Source of the DNA: Burkholderiales bacterium
GTDB lineage: Bacteria > Pseudomonadota > Gammaproteobacteria > Burkholderiales > Burkholderiaceae_C
Assembly: GCA_017302505.1 (NCBI GenBank)
Contig: JAFLDH010000016.1
Location: forward strand, 1 to 33,486
DNA: 33,486 nt
Direction of reading: 5' to 3'
The notes under the pieces were generated by a model. That model saw only the letters and a list, made by a program, of their open reading frames with translations, did no database searches and was not told where the DNA came from. Each line of letters starts with the position of its first letter. Position 1 is the first letter of the stretch. A program made the translations under genes and the position numbers. Positions 24,372 to 32,236 of this stretch are shown here, piece by piece.

Positions 24372-24418
24372 TCGCGGATTCTAGGGAGCCGATACCCGCA
24401 GGCTGGTGCCGCGGTGGG

Positions 24419-24465
24419 TTGACAGCGTGTTGGCGTGAGTCAAGAATGAGTCACTCGACTGACTC
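24419..24465 (+). promoter_or_regulatory. Promoter and candidate TetR operator of the cyclase operon
   Basis: TTGACA (24419-24424) is a consensus -35, with AAGAAT 17 bases later (24442-24447) as a weak -10. TGAGTCA occurs at 24436-24442 and 24447-24453, and the inverted TGACTC at 24460-24465 pairs with the second copy across a 6-base spacer. The repeats cover the -10 and the start region, a classic repressor position. Confidence 0.55.
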
Positions 24466-24473
24466 TTTGTCTC

Positions 24474-25271
24474 ATGAAACTGATAGACCTGACCCGTACG
24501 CTGGATCCGCGCGACCGGGAGCGCCTGGCCGGGCACACGGCACGCCCCGACCTGCATGCACCGCGGATTCGTTACATGAGCCCGGATGGTGAGGGCCTGG
24601 ACGAATTCTGCCGCTGCCTTCACTGCACGCCGGCCGACCTGTCGGACGGTGAAGGCTGGGGTGAGGAGATCATCGAAGACATGTCCTCGCATTGCGGCAC
24701 GCATGTCGACGCGCCGCTGCACAGCGGCACCACCTGCGAAGGCAAACGCTCGCGGACCATCGACGAGATCGATCTGGACGAGCTGTACTGCCCGGGCATC
24801 GTGCTCGACCTGCGCGGCACCGTTCGCCGCGGCGAGCCGATCCCGATCGACGCCCTGGACTCCGCGATCCTGCGCACCGGAACCGCCATCGAGCATGGCA
24901 GTGCGGTGCTGATCCGCACGGGCCAGGAGGACTGCAGCGCCGGCAGTCCTGACTACTTCAACTACCCCGGCATGACGCGCCAGGGCACCTTGCACCTGAC
25001 GGCCTTGGGTGCCCGGGTGCTGGGTACTGATGCCATCGGCTGGGACCGGCCCTTTGCCGTGATGACGCGCCAGTACCGCTTCGACGGCACCCCGCTCTGG
25101 GACGGTCACAAGGCCATCCGGGAGCGGGAGGCCTTCATCGTCCAGAAGCTGACCAACCTCGGGGCCTTGCCGTTGGCGGGCTTCCATGTCGGCTTCTTCC
25201 CGCTGAAGCTGGCACGCGCCAGTGCTGCCCCGGCCCGGGTCGTGGCCTTCGTATCGACACCTTCGGCATGA
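24474..25271 (+). CDS. Cyclase-family (kynurenine formamidase-like) metal hydrolase
   Basis: This 265-residue member of the cyclase family carries the metal-binding signature H73-x-G-T-H77-x-D79-x-P-x-H83 (HCGTHVDAPLH) seen in KynB-type formamidases and polyketide-type cyclases. It likely hydrolyses a small amide, lactone or related bond in the substrate handled by this operon; kynurenine itself is not indicated. The ATG at 24474 lies about 20 bases after the predicted transcription start and lacks a strong ribosome-binding site. It is followed 28 bases later by a periplasmic receptor gene, pointing to an uptake-plus-catabolism unit. Confidence 0.88.
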   Translation: MKLIDLTRTLDPRDRERLAGHTARPDLHAPRIRYMSPDGEGLDEFCRCLHCTPADLSDGEGWGEEIIEDMSSHCGTHVDAPLHSGTTCEGKRSRTIDEIDLDELYCPGIVLDLRGTVRRGEPIPIDALDSAILRTGTAIEHGSAVLIRTGQEDCSAGSPDYFNYPGMTRQGTLHLTALGARVLGTDAIGWDRPFAVMTRQYRFDGTPLWDGHKAIREREAFIVQKLTNLGALPLAGFHVGFFPLKLARASAAPARVVAFVSTPSA

Positions 25272-25299
25272 GCGCGCGTGCCGCACAACAAGGATGACC

Positions 25300-26268
25300 A
25301 TGAAAATCCTCAAGAGTCTGGCCGGTGTCGGTGTCCTCTGTTCGCTGCTGGCGGCGACGCTCGGACACGCCGCCTATCCGGAACGCCCGCTGACCATCGT
25401 GGTCCCGTTCCCTGCCGGCAGTGCCGCAGACGCCAACGTCCGGGTGCTTGCCGAGCGGCTGAAGACCACCCTGGGCACGGCCGTCGTCGTCGACAACAAG
25501 GCTGGTGCAAACGGGCTGATCGGGACCAAGGCAGTGGTCGGCGCAGCCCCGGACGGCTACACCCTGCTCTATCACAGCACCTCCATCGTCATTAGCCCCT
25601 GGCTGGTCAAGGGGGCTCCGGATCCCACGAAGACGCTGGTACCGCTGGCCCAGGTGGCTTCGACGCCCTATGTGATCACGGTCCGGTCGCAGCTCGGCAT
25701 CCGCAGCCTGGCGGAGTTCGTGGCCTATGCCAAGAGCAAACCGGGCGCACTGGCCTGTTCGACCTACGGCGTGGGGTCGCCGCCCCACATCGCACTGGAA
25801 CTGTTGAAGCAGTCGGCCGGGATCGACGTGCTGCATGTGCCCTACAAGTCCGGGTTTGCCGGTGCGCTGGTGGATCTGGAGTCGGGCCAGCTGCAATGTG
25901 CCGTCGACCTGCCGGCCAACGTGATGCCGCATGTGGCCCGTGGTGCGCTGGCCACCGTCGCAGCCACGGCGCCGTCGGGTCTGCCCTCGCTGAAGGGGGT
26001 GCCCGTGCTGTCTACGGACTACCCAGCGGCCGCCGTCGTCGGTTGGTCGGGCCTGTTCGCGCCAATCGGCACACCTCCGGAGGTGCTGAAGCAGCTGGAC
26101 GCGGCACTGCGGCAGACGATTGCAGATCCGACCGTGGTGACCAGCCTGCAGAACGTGGGCATGAGCCCTACGCCGCCTGCGGAACAGCCCGAGTTCGCCC
26201 CGCGGGTGGCGAACGACCTGGCGCGCTTCGGCGAGATCATCCGGCGCAACGGGATCACGGCGCAATGA
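25300..26268 (+). CDS. Bug/TctC-family tripartite tricarboxylate receptor
   Basis: This 322-residue periplasmic binding protein has a signal peptide at 1-23 (MKILKSLAGVGVLCSLLAATLGHA) followed by the family opening YPERPLTIVVPFPAG. DNKAGANGLIGTKAVVGAAPDGYTLL is the typical ligand-lobe segment. It binds a carboxylate or similar small organic compound. No TctA/TctB membrane genes are nearby, as is usual for the many orphan Bug receptors in Burkholderiales. The ATG at 25300 has AAGGA upstream. Its stop overlaps the next ATG (ATGA). Confidence 0.95.
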   Translation: MKILKSLAGVGVLCSLLAATLGHAAYPERPLTIVVPFPAGSAADANVRVLAERLKTTLGTAVVVDNKAGANGLIGTKAVVGAAPDGYTLLYHSTSIVISPWLVKGAPDPTKTLVPLAQVASTPYVITVRSQLGIRSLAEFVAYAKSKPGALACSTYGVGSPPHIALELLKQSAGIDVLHVPYKSGFAGALVDLESGQLQCAVDLPANVMPHVARGALATVAATAPSGLPSLKGVPVLSTDYPAAAVVGWSGLFAPIGTPPEVLKQLDAALRQTIADPTVVTSLQNVGMSPTPPAEQPEFAPRVANDLARFGEIIRRNGITAQ

Positions 26269-26819
26269 GCACCCGCATTCCGCTGACCGATGCGGCAGCC
26301 CTCGATGAGTCGGTGCGTGCGCAGCTCGCACAGCGTCCGCCCATCCATCTTTACAGGATGGTGGCGCATGCGCCTGGCCTGCTGGGCCCGTTCATGGCGC
26401 TCGGGGCGGCCCAGTTCAATACGACGGTGCTCCCCGCGGCATGCCGCGAGGCGCTGGTGCTGCGCGTGGCAATGCACCATCGTTCCGCCTACGAGATCCA
26501 CCACCATCGGCGCATGGCCCTTGACGCGGGTCTGTCCGTCGAGGCGGTCGAGGCCTTGCTGGCGGGTGCAAGGCACAGCCCTGCGTGGAGTCCGGCCTTG
26601 CAGGATCTGGCGGCATTCACCGACGAGCTGGTTGCCGGGCAAGACCCGGAGTCGTCGCGGGTCGAGCGCATCGTCGCCGCCTACGGTCACCGCGGCTACG
26701 TAGAAGCGGCGCTGGTCGTCGGCTTCTACAGGATGGTCGCGACCTTCATCCAAGCCACTGGGCTGGAGCCGGAATACGAAGACATCGTGGGCGCGTGGAG
26801 AAGGGCGCACGCAGGCTGA
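26265..26819 (+). CDS. Carboxymuconolactone decarboxylase family protein
   Basis: This 184-residue AhpD-like helical protein is recognised by REALVLRVAMHHRSAYEIHHHRRMALDAGLSVEAVEALL and a C-terminal AALVVGFYRMVATFIQATGLEPE. The Cys-x-x-Cys of peroxidase-type AhpD is missing, so it is more likely a decarboxylase, a lactone-acting enzyme or a scaffold than a thiol peroxidase. It is translationally coupled to the receptor gene by an ATGA overlap. Together with the cyclase it suggests breakdown of a ring-derived or lactone-type acid, which is inference. Confidence 0.85.
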   Translation: MSTRIPLTDAAALDESVRAQLAQRPPIHLYRMVAHAPGLLGPFMALGAAQFNTTVLPAACREALVLRVAMHHRSAYEIHHHRRMALDAGLSVEAVEALLAGARHSPAWSPALQDLAAFTDELVAGQDPESSRVERIVAAYGHRGYVEAALVVGFYRMVATFIQATGLEPEYEDIVGAWRRAHAG

Positions 26820-27061
26820 GGGACGGCCGGGTCGTTTGGGCAGCTGAACGCTCCTGCCGGAAGTGTTCGTGGCGAGCTTGAATCGTTGCCCGCTCGCAAG
26901 ATCCAGCTGGCAGCTTCGCAGCGATAGCTGCCCTTCGAGGTCGCCCGTCAAACTCGGGGTTGCTACCATTCAAGAGCAAGAGATATCTTGGCTTGCGCCA
27001 GTAGCCAAGGACATCGGAGCACAGGTTGCGCCACTTTGCGTTTTGCGGCGCGTCGCTACGA
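26820..27061. other. Intergenic stretch without recognised gene
   Basis: These 242 bases separate the cyclase operon from the zinc-finger orphan. TTGCTA (about 26960) and GATATC 16 bases later are a weak promoter candidate for the orphan. Nothing else is evident. Confidence 0.3.
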
Positions 27062-27817
27062 ATGGCACGTTGGCAGGAGAAAATCCCAGTGGCGTCAGAC
27101 GCAGATCTCCTCTTGGAATGCCGAGCATGTGGTCATTCGCAACTGGCGCTACCAGTTCTGCGCAACGCCGAGTTCCCAAAGGGTCCCGAGCGCTCCGCGT
27201 TTAAGGGGATCTTGGCAATTTCACACCGACTGAAATGTTCGGCTTGCGGAGCGCGCGACGTTGCGGTCGTTGAAGTTCAAGGCGAAGGCACAAAGCGGCA
27301 CCCCGACACACCGAGACCCCCACCCTCTGCTCCACCGTTACCGCCTAGTCGGACTAAGCTGAAAGTCAACCCGGATGTAGGGCTTGACAGAAGTTTTAGA
27401 GGAATCGGAAGCACGAAGCTGCCCCAGCACTTCTCAACCGATCGACAGAGGTTCTGGGCTTCGCATCTCACCGCTTCCAGTTCCTTGCTGAATCCACCTC
27501 CGCCCCCTATTCCGCGCCGGAACGTGATGGAAAAGCGCGAGCTGCCATCGCCACTTCCGAAGCCACAACTCACTCGCCGGCTACCTTCAGGCGCCTCAAG
27601 TGGAAGGTATTGCATAGATTGCGCGCGGGGCATCCCGCAAGAGCGCATTTCGGCCATGCCCCACGTCATGCGTTGTGTCGCGTGCGCAGCAAAGCATGAG
27701 CAAACGCAGGACCTGCGGCCAAAGGCACGCTCTGGATTTGCGGGGTCCGACGATGAGGTTCGTCGGATGAAGGCGCGCCAATGGGGAGAAGTAGTGAATC
27801 GTGGCAAGAAGCGGTGA
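27062..27817 (+). CDS. Orphan protein with a DksA-type zinc finger
   Basis: This 251-residue protein has two zinc-binding parts joined by a proline-rich linker (about 85-175). The N-terminal pair is C20-x2-C23 and C59-x2-C62. The C-terminal C184-x2-C187-x17-C205-x2-C208 has exactly the DksA/TraR spacing, and IDCARGIPQERISAMPHVMRC mirrors the family's finger. DksA-like coiled-coil tips are absent, so direct RNA polymerase action is uncertain. Its GC content is clearly lower than that of the flanking operons, suggesting acquired DNA. The ATG at 27062 is chosen over a TTG at 27026; neither has a strong ribosome-binding site. Confidence 0.6.
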   Translation: MARWQEKIPVASDADLLLECRACGHSQLALPVLRNAEFPKGPERSAFKGILAISHRLKCSACGARDVAVVEVQGEGTKRHPDTPRPPPSAPPLPPSRTKLKVNPDVGLDRSFRGIGSTKLPQHFSTDRQRFWASHLTASSSLLNPPPPPIPRRNVMEKRELPSPLPKPQLTRRLPSGASSGRYCIDCARGIPQERISAMPHVMRCVACAAKHEQTQDLRPKARSGFAGSDDEVRRMKARQWGEVVNRGKKR

Positions 27818-27914
27818 GATTGTTTGTCCCCCTTCATGCAAACGCTGAACGGCAGCAATCTGGAACGTTGAGGGGCCGCTGTCAGTCTCAAGCCGCACTT
27901 CGACCCATGTCGGC

Positions 27915-27951
27915 AAAAAATCCGCCTACTCCGTATCCGTCATGGAGGCGG
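27915..27951 (-). terminator. Intrinsic terminator of the leftward catabolic operon
   Basis: Read leftward, CCGCCTCC and GGAGTAGGCGG form an interrupted stem (27922-27951) followed by six T. It lies 18 bases beyond the dehydrogenase stop. Confidence 0.8.
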
Positions 27952-27969
27952 CGCCGATGCAGCCGCGGA

Positions 27970-28869
27970 TCATGGGCTCGGCTTCGGCAGCTCGATGCCG
28001 GGGAAGATCTTGATCACGGCGCTGTCGTCCTCCTTGGCAAAGCCGGCCGTCGAAGCCTGCATGAACATCTGGTGTGCGGTGCTCGACAGCGGCAACGGAA
28101 ACTTGCTGGCCCGCGCCATGTCCAGCACCAGCCCCAGGTCCTTGACGAAGATGTCCACCGCGCTCAATGGCGTGTAGTCGCCGGCCAGCACATGGGCCAT
28201 GCGGTTCTCGAACATCCAGCTGTTGCCGGCGCTGTGGGTGATGACCTCGTACAGCGCGGCCGGGTCCACGCCTTCGCGCAGGCCGAGGGCCATCGCCTCG
28301 GCCGCGGCGGCGATGTGCACGCCGGCCAGCAGCTGGTTGATGATCTTCACCTTGCTGCCGGCACCGGCGCGATCGCCCAGCCGATAGACCTTGGCGGCCA
28401 TTGCGTCCAACGCCGGCCCGGCCTTGGCATAGGCCTCAGGCGTGCCCGAGGTCATCATCGTCATCTGCCCCGATGCCGCCTTGGCCGCGCCACCGGAAAT
28501 CGGCGCATCCAGGTACAGAAGGCCCAGCGCGTTCAGGCGCTGCTCCATCGCGATCGACCAGTTCGGGTCGACGGTGGAGCACATGACGAAGACGCTGCCG
28601 GGCTTCAGCGCCACGGCCGCGGCGCCATTGCCGAACAGCAGGTCCTCGGTCTGCGCGGCATTGACCACCACCGACACCAGCACCTCGCAGCCGGCGGCCA
28701 GCTCGGCGGCGCTGCTGCAGGCGGTGCCGCCGTCGCGCGCGAAGGCCTCGGCCGCACCGGCACGCACGTCGAACACCCGGAGATCGAAGCCGGCGCGGCG
28801 CAGCGAATGCGCCATGCCGCTGCCCATGGCGCCCAGGCCGACAAGGCCAACAAGCTTGGTAGATTCGAT
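27970..28869 (-). CDS. 3-hydroxyacid dehydrogenase, LtnD-like, apparent ATC start
   Basis: This protein of about 299 residues is in the beta-hydroxyacid dehydrogenase family. The NAD-binding GLGAMG (11-16), substrate loop DAPISGG (121-127) and catalytic lysine in KIINQ (Lys175) are clear. NQLLAGVHIAAAAEAMALGLR and AGNSWMFENR resemble L-threonate dehydrogenase LtnD. The first ATG in frame (28827) would remove the first strand and glycine of the Rossmann motif. Upstream, the frame stays open only to the hydrolase TAG at 28879-28881 and has no ATG, GTG or TTG. AGGAG lies seven bases before an ATC at 28867-28869, so ATC initiation is proposed. It is the last gene of the operon. Confidence 0.85.
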   Translation of the reverse strand: MESTKLVGLVGLGAMGSGMAHSLRRAGFDLRVFDVRAGAAEAFARDGGTACSSAAELAAGCEVLVSVVVNAAQTEDLLFGNGAAAVALKPGSVFVMCSTVDPNWSIAMEQRLNALGLLYLDAPISGGAAKAASGQMTMMTSGTPEAYAKAGPALDAMAAKVYRLGDRAGAGSKVKIINQLLAGVHIAAAAEAMALGLREGVDPAALYEVITHSAGNSWMFENRMAHVLAGDYTPLSAVDIFVKDLGLVLDMARASKFPLPLSSTAHQMFMQASTAGFAKEDDSAVIKIFPGIELPKPSP

Positions 28870-28878
28870 GGCGAGCTC

Positions 28879-29610
28879 CTATTCCTTGGACGCCAAAGAC
28901 AGCAAGTGCTGTGCAATTGCAGCCGGCTGGGTCAGCATGAGGAGATGTCCTCCCGGCATGGAAGTCACTTTCCAACCCGCAGCCATTGCGGCAACCGCGA
29001 AGTCGGCGTAGGGCTGGGGATCGCGATCGCTGGAAAGAACGTAGCTGCCCGGGCGTTCGAACACATCAGCCTGCGGTGCGCGCACAGGCTCTTGGAAGCT
29101 GCGCCAGGGGTGAGGTGTGAGCCGGCGCGAGACCTCTTCGGCCAAGTCCGCGTTACCCAGCTGGAATTGCGCAGGGTCAGGAGGGGGAATGCGCCATCCC
29201 AAGCCACGATCGGCTACGGACTGCGCCAGACGTTGAGCGAAGCTCGGCGCAATCAGGTCGAGCATGCCCTGCCCTTGACGCGGGACGACCGCTTCAATCA
29301 AACACAGCGTGTCAAGCCGATCGTCCAATCTTGCCTGCAGAGCCGGCCCGAGCAATCCGGCATAGGAATGCAGCACCAGGATGACATTCCTGAGGTCCAG
29401 CGCTTCGATCAGATTGGCGACATCTTCAACGTGCGCATCGGCATCGAGCTCAGGAGTCAACAGATCCTTCCGGTGCGCCAAGCCGCGCAACGTCGGCGCA
29501 AAGCATCTGTGTCCCTTTTCTTGCAAGCGCTCTGCCACGCCGTCCCAGCACCAGCCCCCGTGCCAGGCGCCATGAACCAGTACGAAGCATGGGCGACTCA
29601 ATGCCCCCAT
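28879..29610 (-). CDS. Alpha/beta hydrolase (esterase-like)
   Basis: This 243-residue hydrolase opens with FVLVHGAWHGGWCWDGVAERL, the oxyanion region typical of small methylesterase and hydroxynitrile-lyase-like enzymes. The nucleophile elbow is VLHSYAG, a variant of G-x-S-x-G with Leu in place of the first Gly and Ala before the last. The acid may be Asp in SSDRDP, and the histidine is in MPGGHLLM. Its substrate is unknown. The start overlaps the end of the MetE-like gene by 13 bases, and its TAG stop is nine bases before the proposed ATC start of the dehydrogenase. Confidence 0.88.
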   Translation of the reverse strand: MGALSRPCFVLVHGAWHGGWCWDGVAERLQEKGHRCFAPTLRGLAHRKDLLTPELDADAHVEDVANLIEALDLRNVILVLHSYAGLLGPALQARLDDRLDTLCLIEAVVPRQGQGMLDLIAPSFAQRLAQSVADRGLGWRIPPPDPAQFQLGNADLAEEVSRRLTPHPWRSFQEPVRAPQADVFERPGSYVLSSDRDPQPYADFAVAAMAAGWKVTSMPGGHLLMLTQPAAIAQHLLSLASKE

Positions 29611-30755
29611 AGCCTTCGGCTGGCCAGGGCAGCCCCCTGCGACATCGCTTGCAGCTTGGCGTAGACGATCTGCGGGTCAACGAGGCCGTCGCCGGCAAAG
29701 GTTGAGAAGCCACAGTCGGAGCCCGCCATCACGCGGTCGCGACCGACGATCTGCGCGAAGCGTTCCAGCCTTTGTGCCACCAGTTCGGGATGCTCGATGT
29801 AGTTGGATGAGGACTGGACGACACCCGGTACCAGGATCTTGTCCGAGGGAATCAAGGCCTTCAGTTCCTCGAAGATGGCCCACTCATGCGCATGACGCGG
29901 GTTCGCCGCCTCGAACAGGATGGCTTGCGGACGGGCACGTATCACGGCCGCAAAGATCTTGCGCAGGTCGATGTCACGATGATGGGGGCCTTCATAGTTC
30001 CCCCAGCAAAGGTGCATCCGGATGCGATCCGCAGGCAACCCTGACAAGGCATGTTCGAGTGCCTCCAGTTGCTCATGCAATCTGCCGAGAAACGCCTCGT
30101 CGTCGAGGTCCTTGTAGGTCACGTGCCGGCCCATCGCAAGATCGGGGCAGTCGATCTGTAGGACGAAGCCGGCATCGATGATGCTCCGATACTCGTGGCG
30201 CATGGCTTCAGCCAAGGCCTCGAGGTATGCGGACTGCGACGTGTAGTACCGGTTCGGCTGGAACACGGCCACGACGCCCGGCGAAGCGGCATTCATGAAG
30301 GCCTCTTCGGCACCGCTGCTGTGCAGCGCGGCCTGCAGGTTCGAGATGTCCTCACGCAGCGGGCGTTCATTGCGCAAGCGGATTTCTGCGGTGCAGCAAG
30401 GCCGATGGATCTTCACGGCCCCTTCGCGCCGCTTCAGCAAGCGAGCGAGGTACTCCGGGAAGTCCTCGAGATCGGCGCCGCGCACGGCGGCACTCTCGCC
30501 GGAGAAGCCGGAGAACCGATCACGAAGGTAGTTGGCATACCCCACCTTCGCCTGTTCGCCATCGCTGACGACATCGACCCCGACCGCACGTTGTCGGCGC
30601 ACCACCTCAGCCACTGCGTCGCGCATGCGCAGGTAGAAGGCGTCTTCGTCGATGGGTTCGCCGGCCTCGCGCTGCGCCAGCATGTCGACGACCGCCTGAG
30701 GGCGCGGCAACGAACCTACATGGGTACAAAGAATCCGGTCAGTGGAACAGCGCAT
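29598..30755 (-). CDS. Cobalamin-independent methionine synthase II-like (MetE C-terminal) protein
   Basis: This 385-residue TIM-barrel protein is related to the catalytic half of MetE. The zinc ligand set is conserved: His248-x-Cys250 (MHLCWG), Glu282 (LFEAAN) and Cys348 (SDCGF). The N-terminal TRILCTHVGSLPRP-like opening (residues 5-18) and VVSDGEQAK are also typical. It lacks the folate-binding N-terminal half of full MetE. In a catabolic and transport operon it may move or remove a methyl or thiol group from the imported compound rather than make methionine, which is inference. It lies 18 bases after the cupin gene. Confidence 0.9.
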   Translation of the reverse strand: MRCSTDRILCTHVGSLPRPQAVVDMLAQREAGEPIDEDAFYLRMRDAVAEVVRRQRAVGVDVVSDGEQAKVGYANYLRDRFSGFSGESAAVRGADLEDFPEYLARLLKRREGAVKIHRPCCTAEIRLRNERPLREDISNLQAALHSSGAEEAFMNAASPGVVAVFQPNRYYTSQSAYLEALAEAMRHEYRSIIDAGFVLQIDCPDLAMGRHVTYKDLDDEAFLGRLHEQLEALEHALSGLPADRIRMHLCWGNYEGPHHRDIDLRKIFAAVIRARPQAILFEAANPRHAHEWAIFEELKALIPSDKILVPGVVQSSSNYIEHPELVAQRLERFAQIVGRDRVMAGSDCGFSTFAGDGLVDPQIVYAKLQAMSQGAALASRRLWGH

Positions 30756-30773
30756 GGCTCGGACTCCGCTGCA

Positions 30774-31361
30774 TCAGGGAACTCGCGCTGCCATGCCGTC
30801 CGGGCCGAACCCAGCGCCCAGTGCCTTGGCTTTCTCGGCCACGCTTTCGTCCCACATCACACGTCCAGGATGCTTGCCGCCAAGAATTGACACCAACATG
30901 CCGCCGCTGACCGGATCGTTGCCGTCAAGGCTCCTGAAGGCACGGTGCACGAATGGAGGAACACTGATCGTGTCCCGCGGGCCTAGGGTCACGGTGTGCA
31001 CCTTCCCGGTCGAACCGTCGATCCAGTCGACTTCCCAGCGTCCCGCCTGCACCACGAACACCTCCTCCGTGTCGTGCCAATGCATCGCAGCCCCGCAGCC
31101 CTTGGGAGCGACGATGTAGTCGATGTGGAAGTTCTCGGCTGCCGCGATCCGGGGCTTGAAGTTCGGGTCGTCGGTGACGCCGGAGCCGATGACGCTGTAC
31201 AGCGTGCGCTGATGGCCGTCGATCCAAGTGTCAACAAAGGCGCGCGGGCTGGCGGGAATGTCACCCCAGCGGGCGATGCGCGCCTGCATCTGAGCCGGGC
31301 TGCACGGCTGTGACGTTGCCGTGTTCTGTGCCCAGGAGTCGATCAGTGTCTGTTTGTCCAT
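30774..31361 (-). CDS. Cupin-domain protein
   Basis: This 195-residue protein carries a single cupin fold. Motif 1 is GAAMHWHDTEEVFVVQAG (about 91-108), with the H-x-H...E metal ligands, and motif 2 is PRDTISVPPFVHRAF, with the final His ligand. It could be a metal-dependent dioxygenase, isomerase or sugar-acid-binding protein; the reaction cannot be told. I choose the ATG at 31361 (MDKQTLIDSW) because upstream residues overlap the permease gene region and are not family-like. It lies 26 bases after the second permease gene. Confidence 0.88.
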   Translation of the reverse strand: MDKQTLIDSWAQNTATSQPCSPAQMQARIARWGDIPASPRAFVDTWIDGHQRTLYSVIGSGVTDDPNFKPRIAAAENFHIDYIVAPKGCGAAMHWHDTEEVFVVQAGRWEVDWIDGSTGKVHTVTLGPRDTISVPPFVHRAFRSLDGNDPVSGGMLVSILGGKHPGRVMWDESVAEKAKALGAGFGPDGMAARVP

Positions 31362-31387
31362 GGTGGTGGTTTCCTCACAGCGGGCAT

Positions 31388-32236
31388 TCAGCCCTTGACG
31401 GCGCCGGCCGTCAGCCCGGTAATGATCTGCTTGGCAGCTACGAAGGTGAAGATCAGCGGCGGCAGCGCGATCAGCACGCCGGCCGCCATGATCTTGCCCC
31501 ACTCGACTCCCGTGTCGGTGATGTAGTTGGAGATCGACGCCGGCAGCGTGCGCGTGACGCGGTTGGTAAGGATGAAGCTCAGGATGAACTCATTCCAGGC
31601 CAGCCTGAAGGTGAAGATGGCCGCCGCCGCCAGGCCCGGCTTCAGCAGCGGCAGCACGATGCGCCAGAACACCTGGAAGGGCCCGCAGCCGTCGATGGCC
31701 GCAGCCTCCTCCAGCTCGATCGGCAACTGGTCGACGAAGCCGTAGAGCAGCCAGATGGTGAAGGGCAGGTTCAGCGCCACGTAGACCAGGACTACGCCCG
31801 ACAGCGTGTCGGCGATGCCCCATGCCGACCACAGCACGAACACTGGTACCGCCAGCACGGCCGGGGGCAGTGTGCGCAGGATCAGCGTCGCATAGCCCAG
31901 CGGCTCGCGGCCCAGGAAGCGAAAACGCGCCATCGCGTAGGCGCACATCGTGCCCAGCATCAGCGTGATAAGCGTGGCGGCGATCGACACCTTGACGCTG
32001 TTCATCAGGTAGCGGTCGATGTGTCCGTCCTGGATGACAGAGCGGTAGTTGTCCATCGTCGGCATGAACAGCCACGACCAGCGCGTGTCGAAGATCTGTG
32101 CCTCGGTCTTGAAGGACACCAGCACCATCATCACCACCGGCAGCAGGCAGACCACAGCCAGCAGCGTCAGCACCGCATAGTGCAGCACCGAGCCGCGCGC
32201 CCGGCCGTCTTCGTACACCGCAGCGGCCGCGCTCAT
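31388..32236 (-). CDS. CUT1-type ABC transporter permease (MalG-like)
   Basis: This 282-residue inner-membrane permease has six predicted helices. The EAA loop that docks the ATPase is ELEEAAAIDGCGPFQVFWRIVLPLLKPG (within about 178-206). The C-terminal NEFILSFILTN and GLTAGAVKG are typical of MalG-like permeases. It forms a heterodimer with the permease encoded at 32233. No ATPase gene is in the window; it may lie beyond the right edge or be shared. The ATG at 32236 overlaps the preceding stop by four bases (ATGA). A longer frame reading to 33130 is spurious because it crosses the first permease gene. Confidence 0.95.
   Translation of the reverse strand: MSAAAAVYEDGRARGSVLHYAVLTLLAVVCLLPVVMMVLVSFKTEAQIFDTRWSWLFMPTMDNYRSVIQDGHIDRYLMNSVKVSIAATLITLMLGTMCAYAMARFRFLGREPLGYATLILRTLPPAVLAVPVFVLWSAWGIADTLSGVVLVYVALNLPFTIWLLYGFVDQLPIELEEAAAIDGCGPFQVFWRIVLPLLKPGLAAAAIFTFRLAWNEFILSFILTNRVTRTLPASISNYITDTGVEWGKIMAAGVLIALPPLIFTFVAAKQIITGLTAGAVKG

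Noticed and set aside
24474-25271. Tryptophan-kynurenine pathway together with the arylformamidase-like gene at 4070
   Set aside because: The two genes are 20 kb apart across a mobile island, and no kynureninase or tryptophan dioxygenase is present; both families are broad.
27781-29664. Rightward 627-residue open frame
   Set aside because: It runs antisense to the dehydrogenase and hydrolase genes, has antisense-type Gln/Arg/His-rich composition and no domain.
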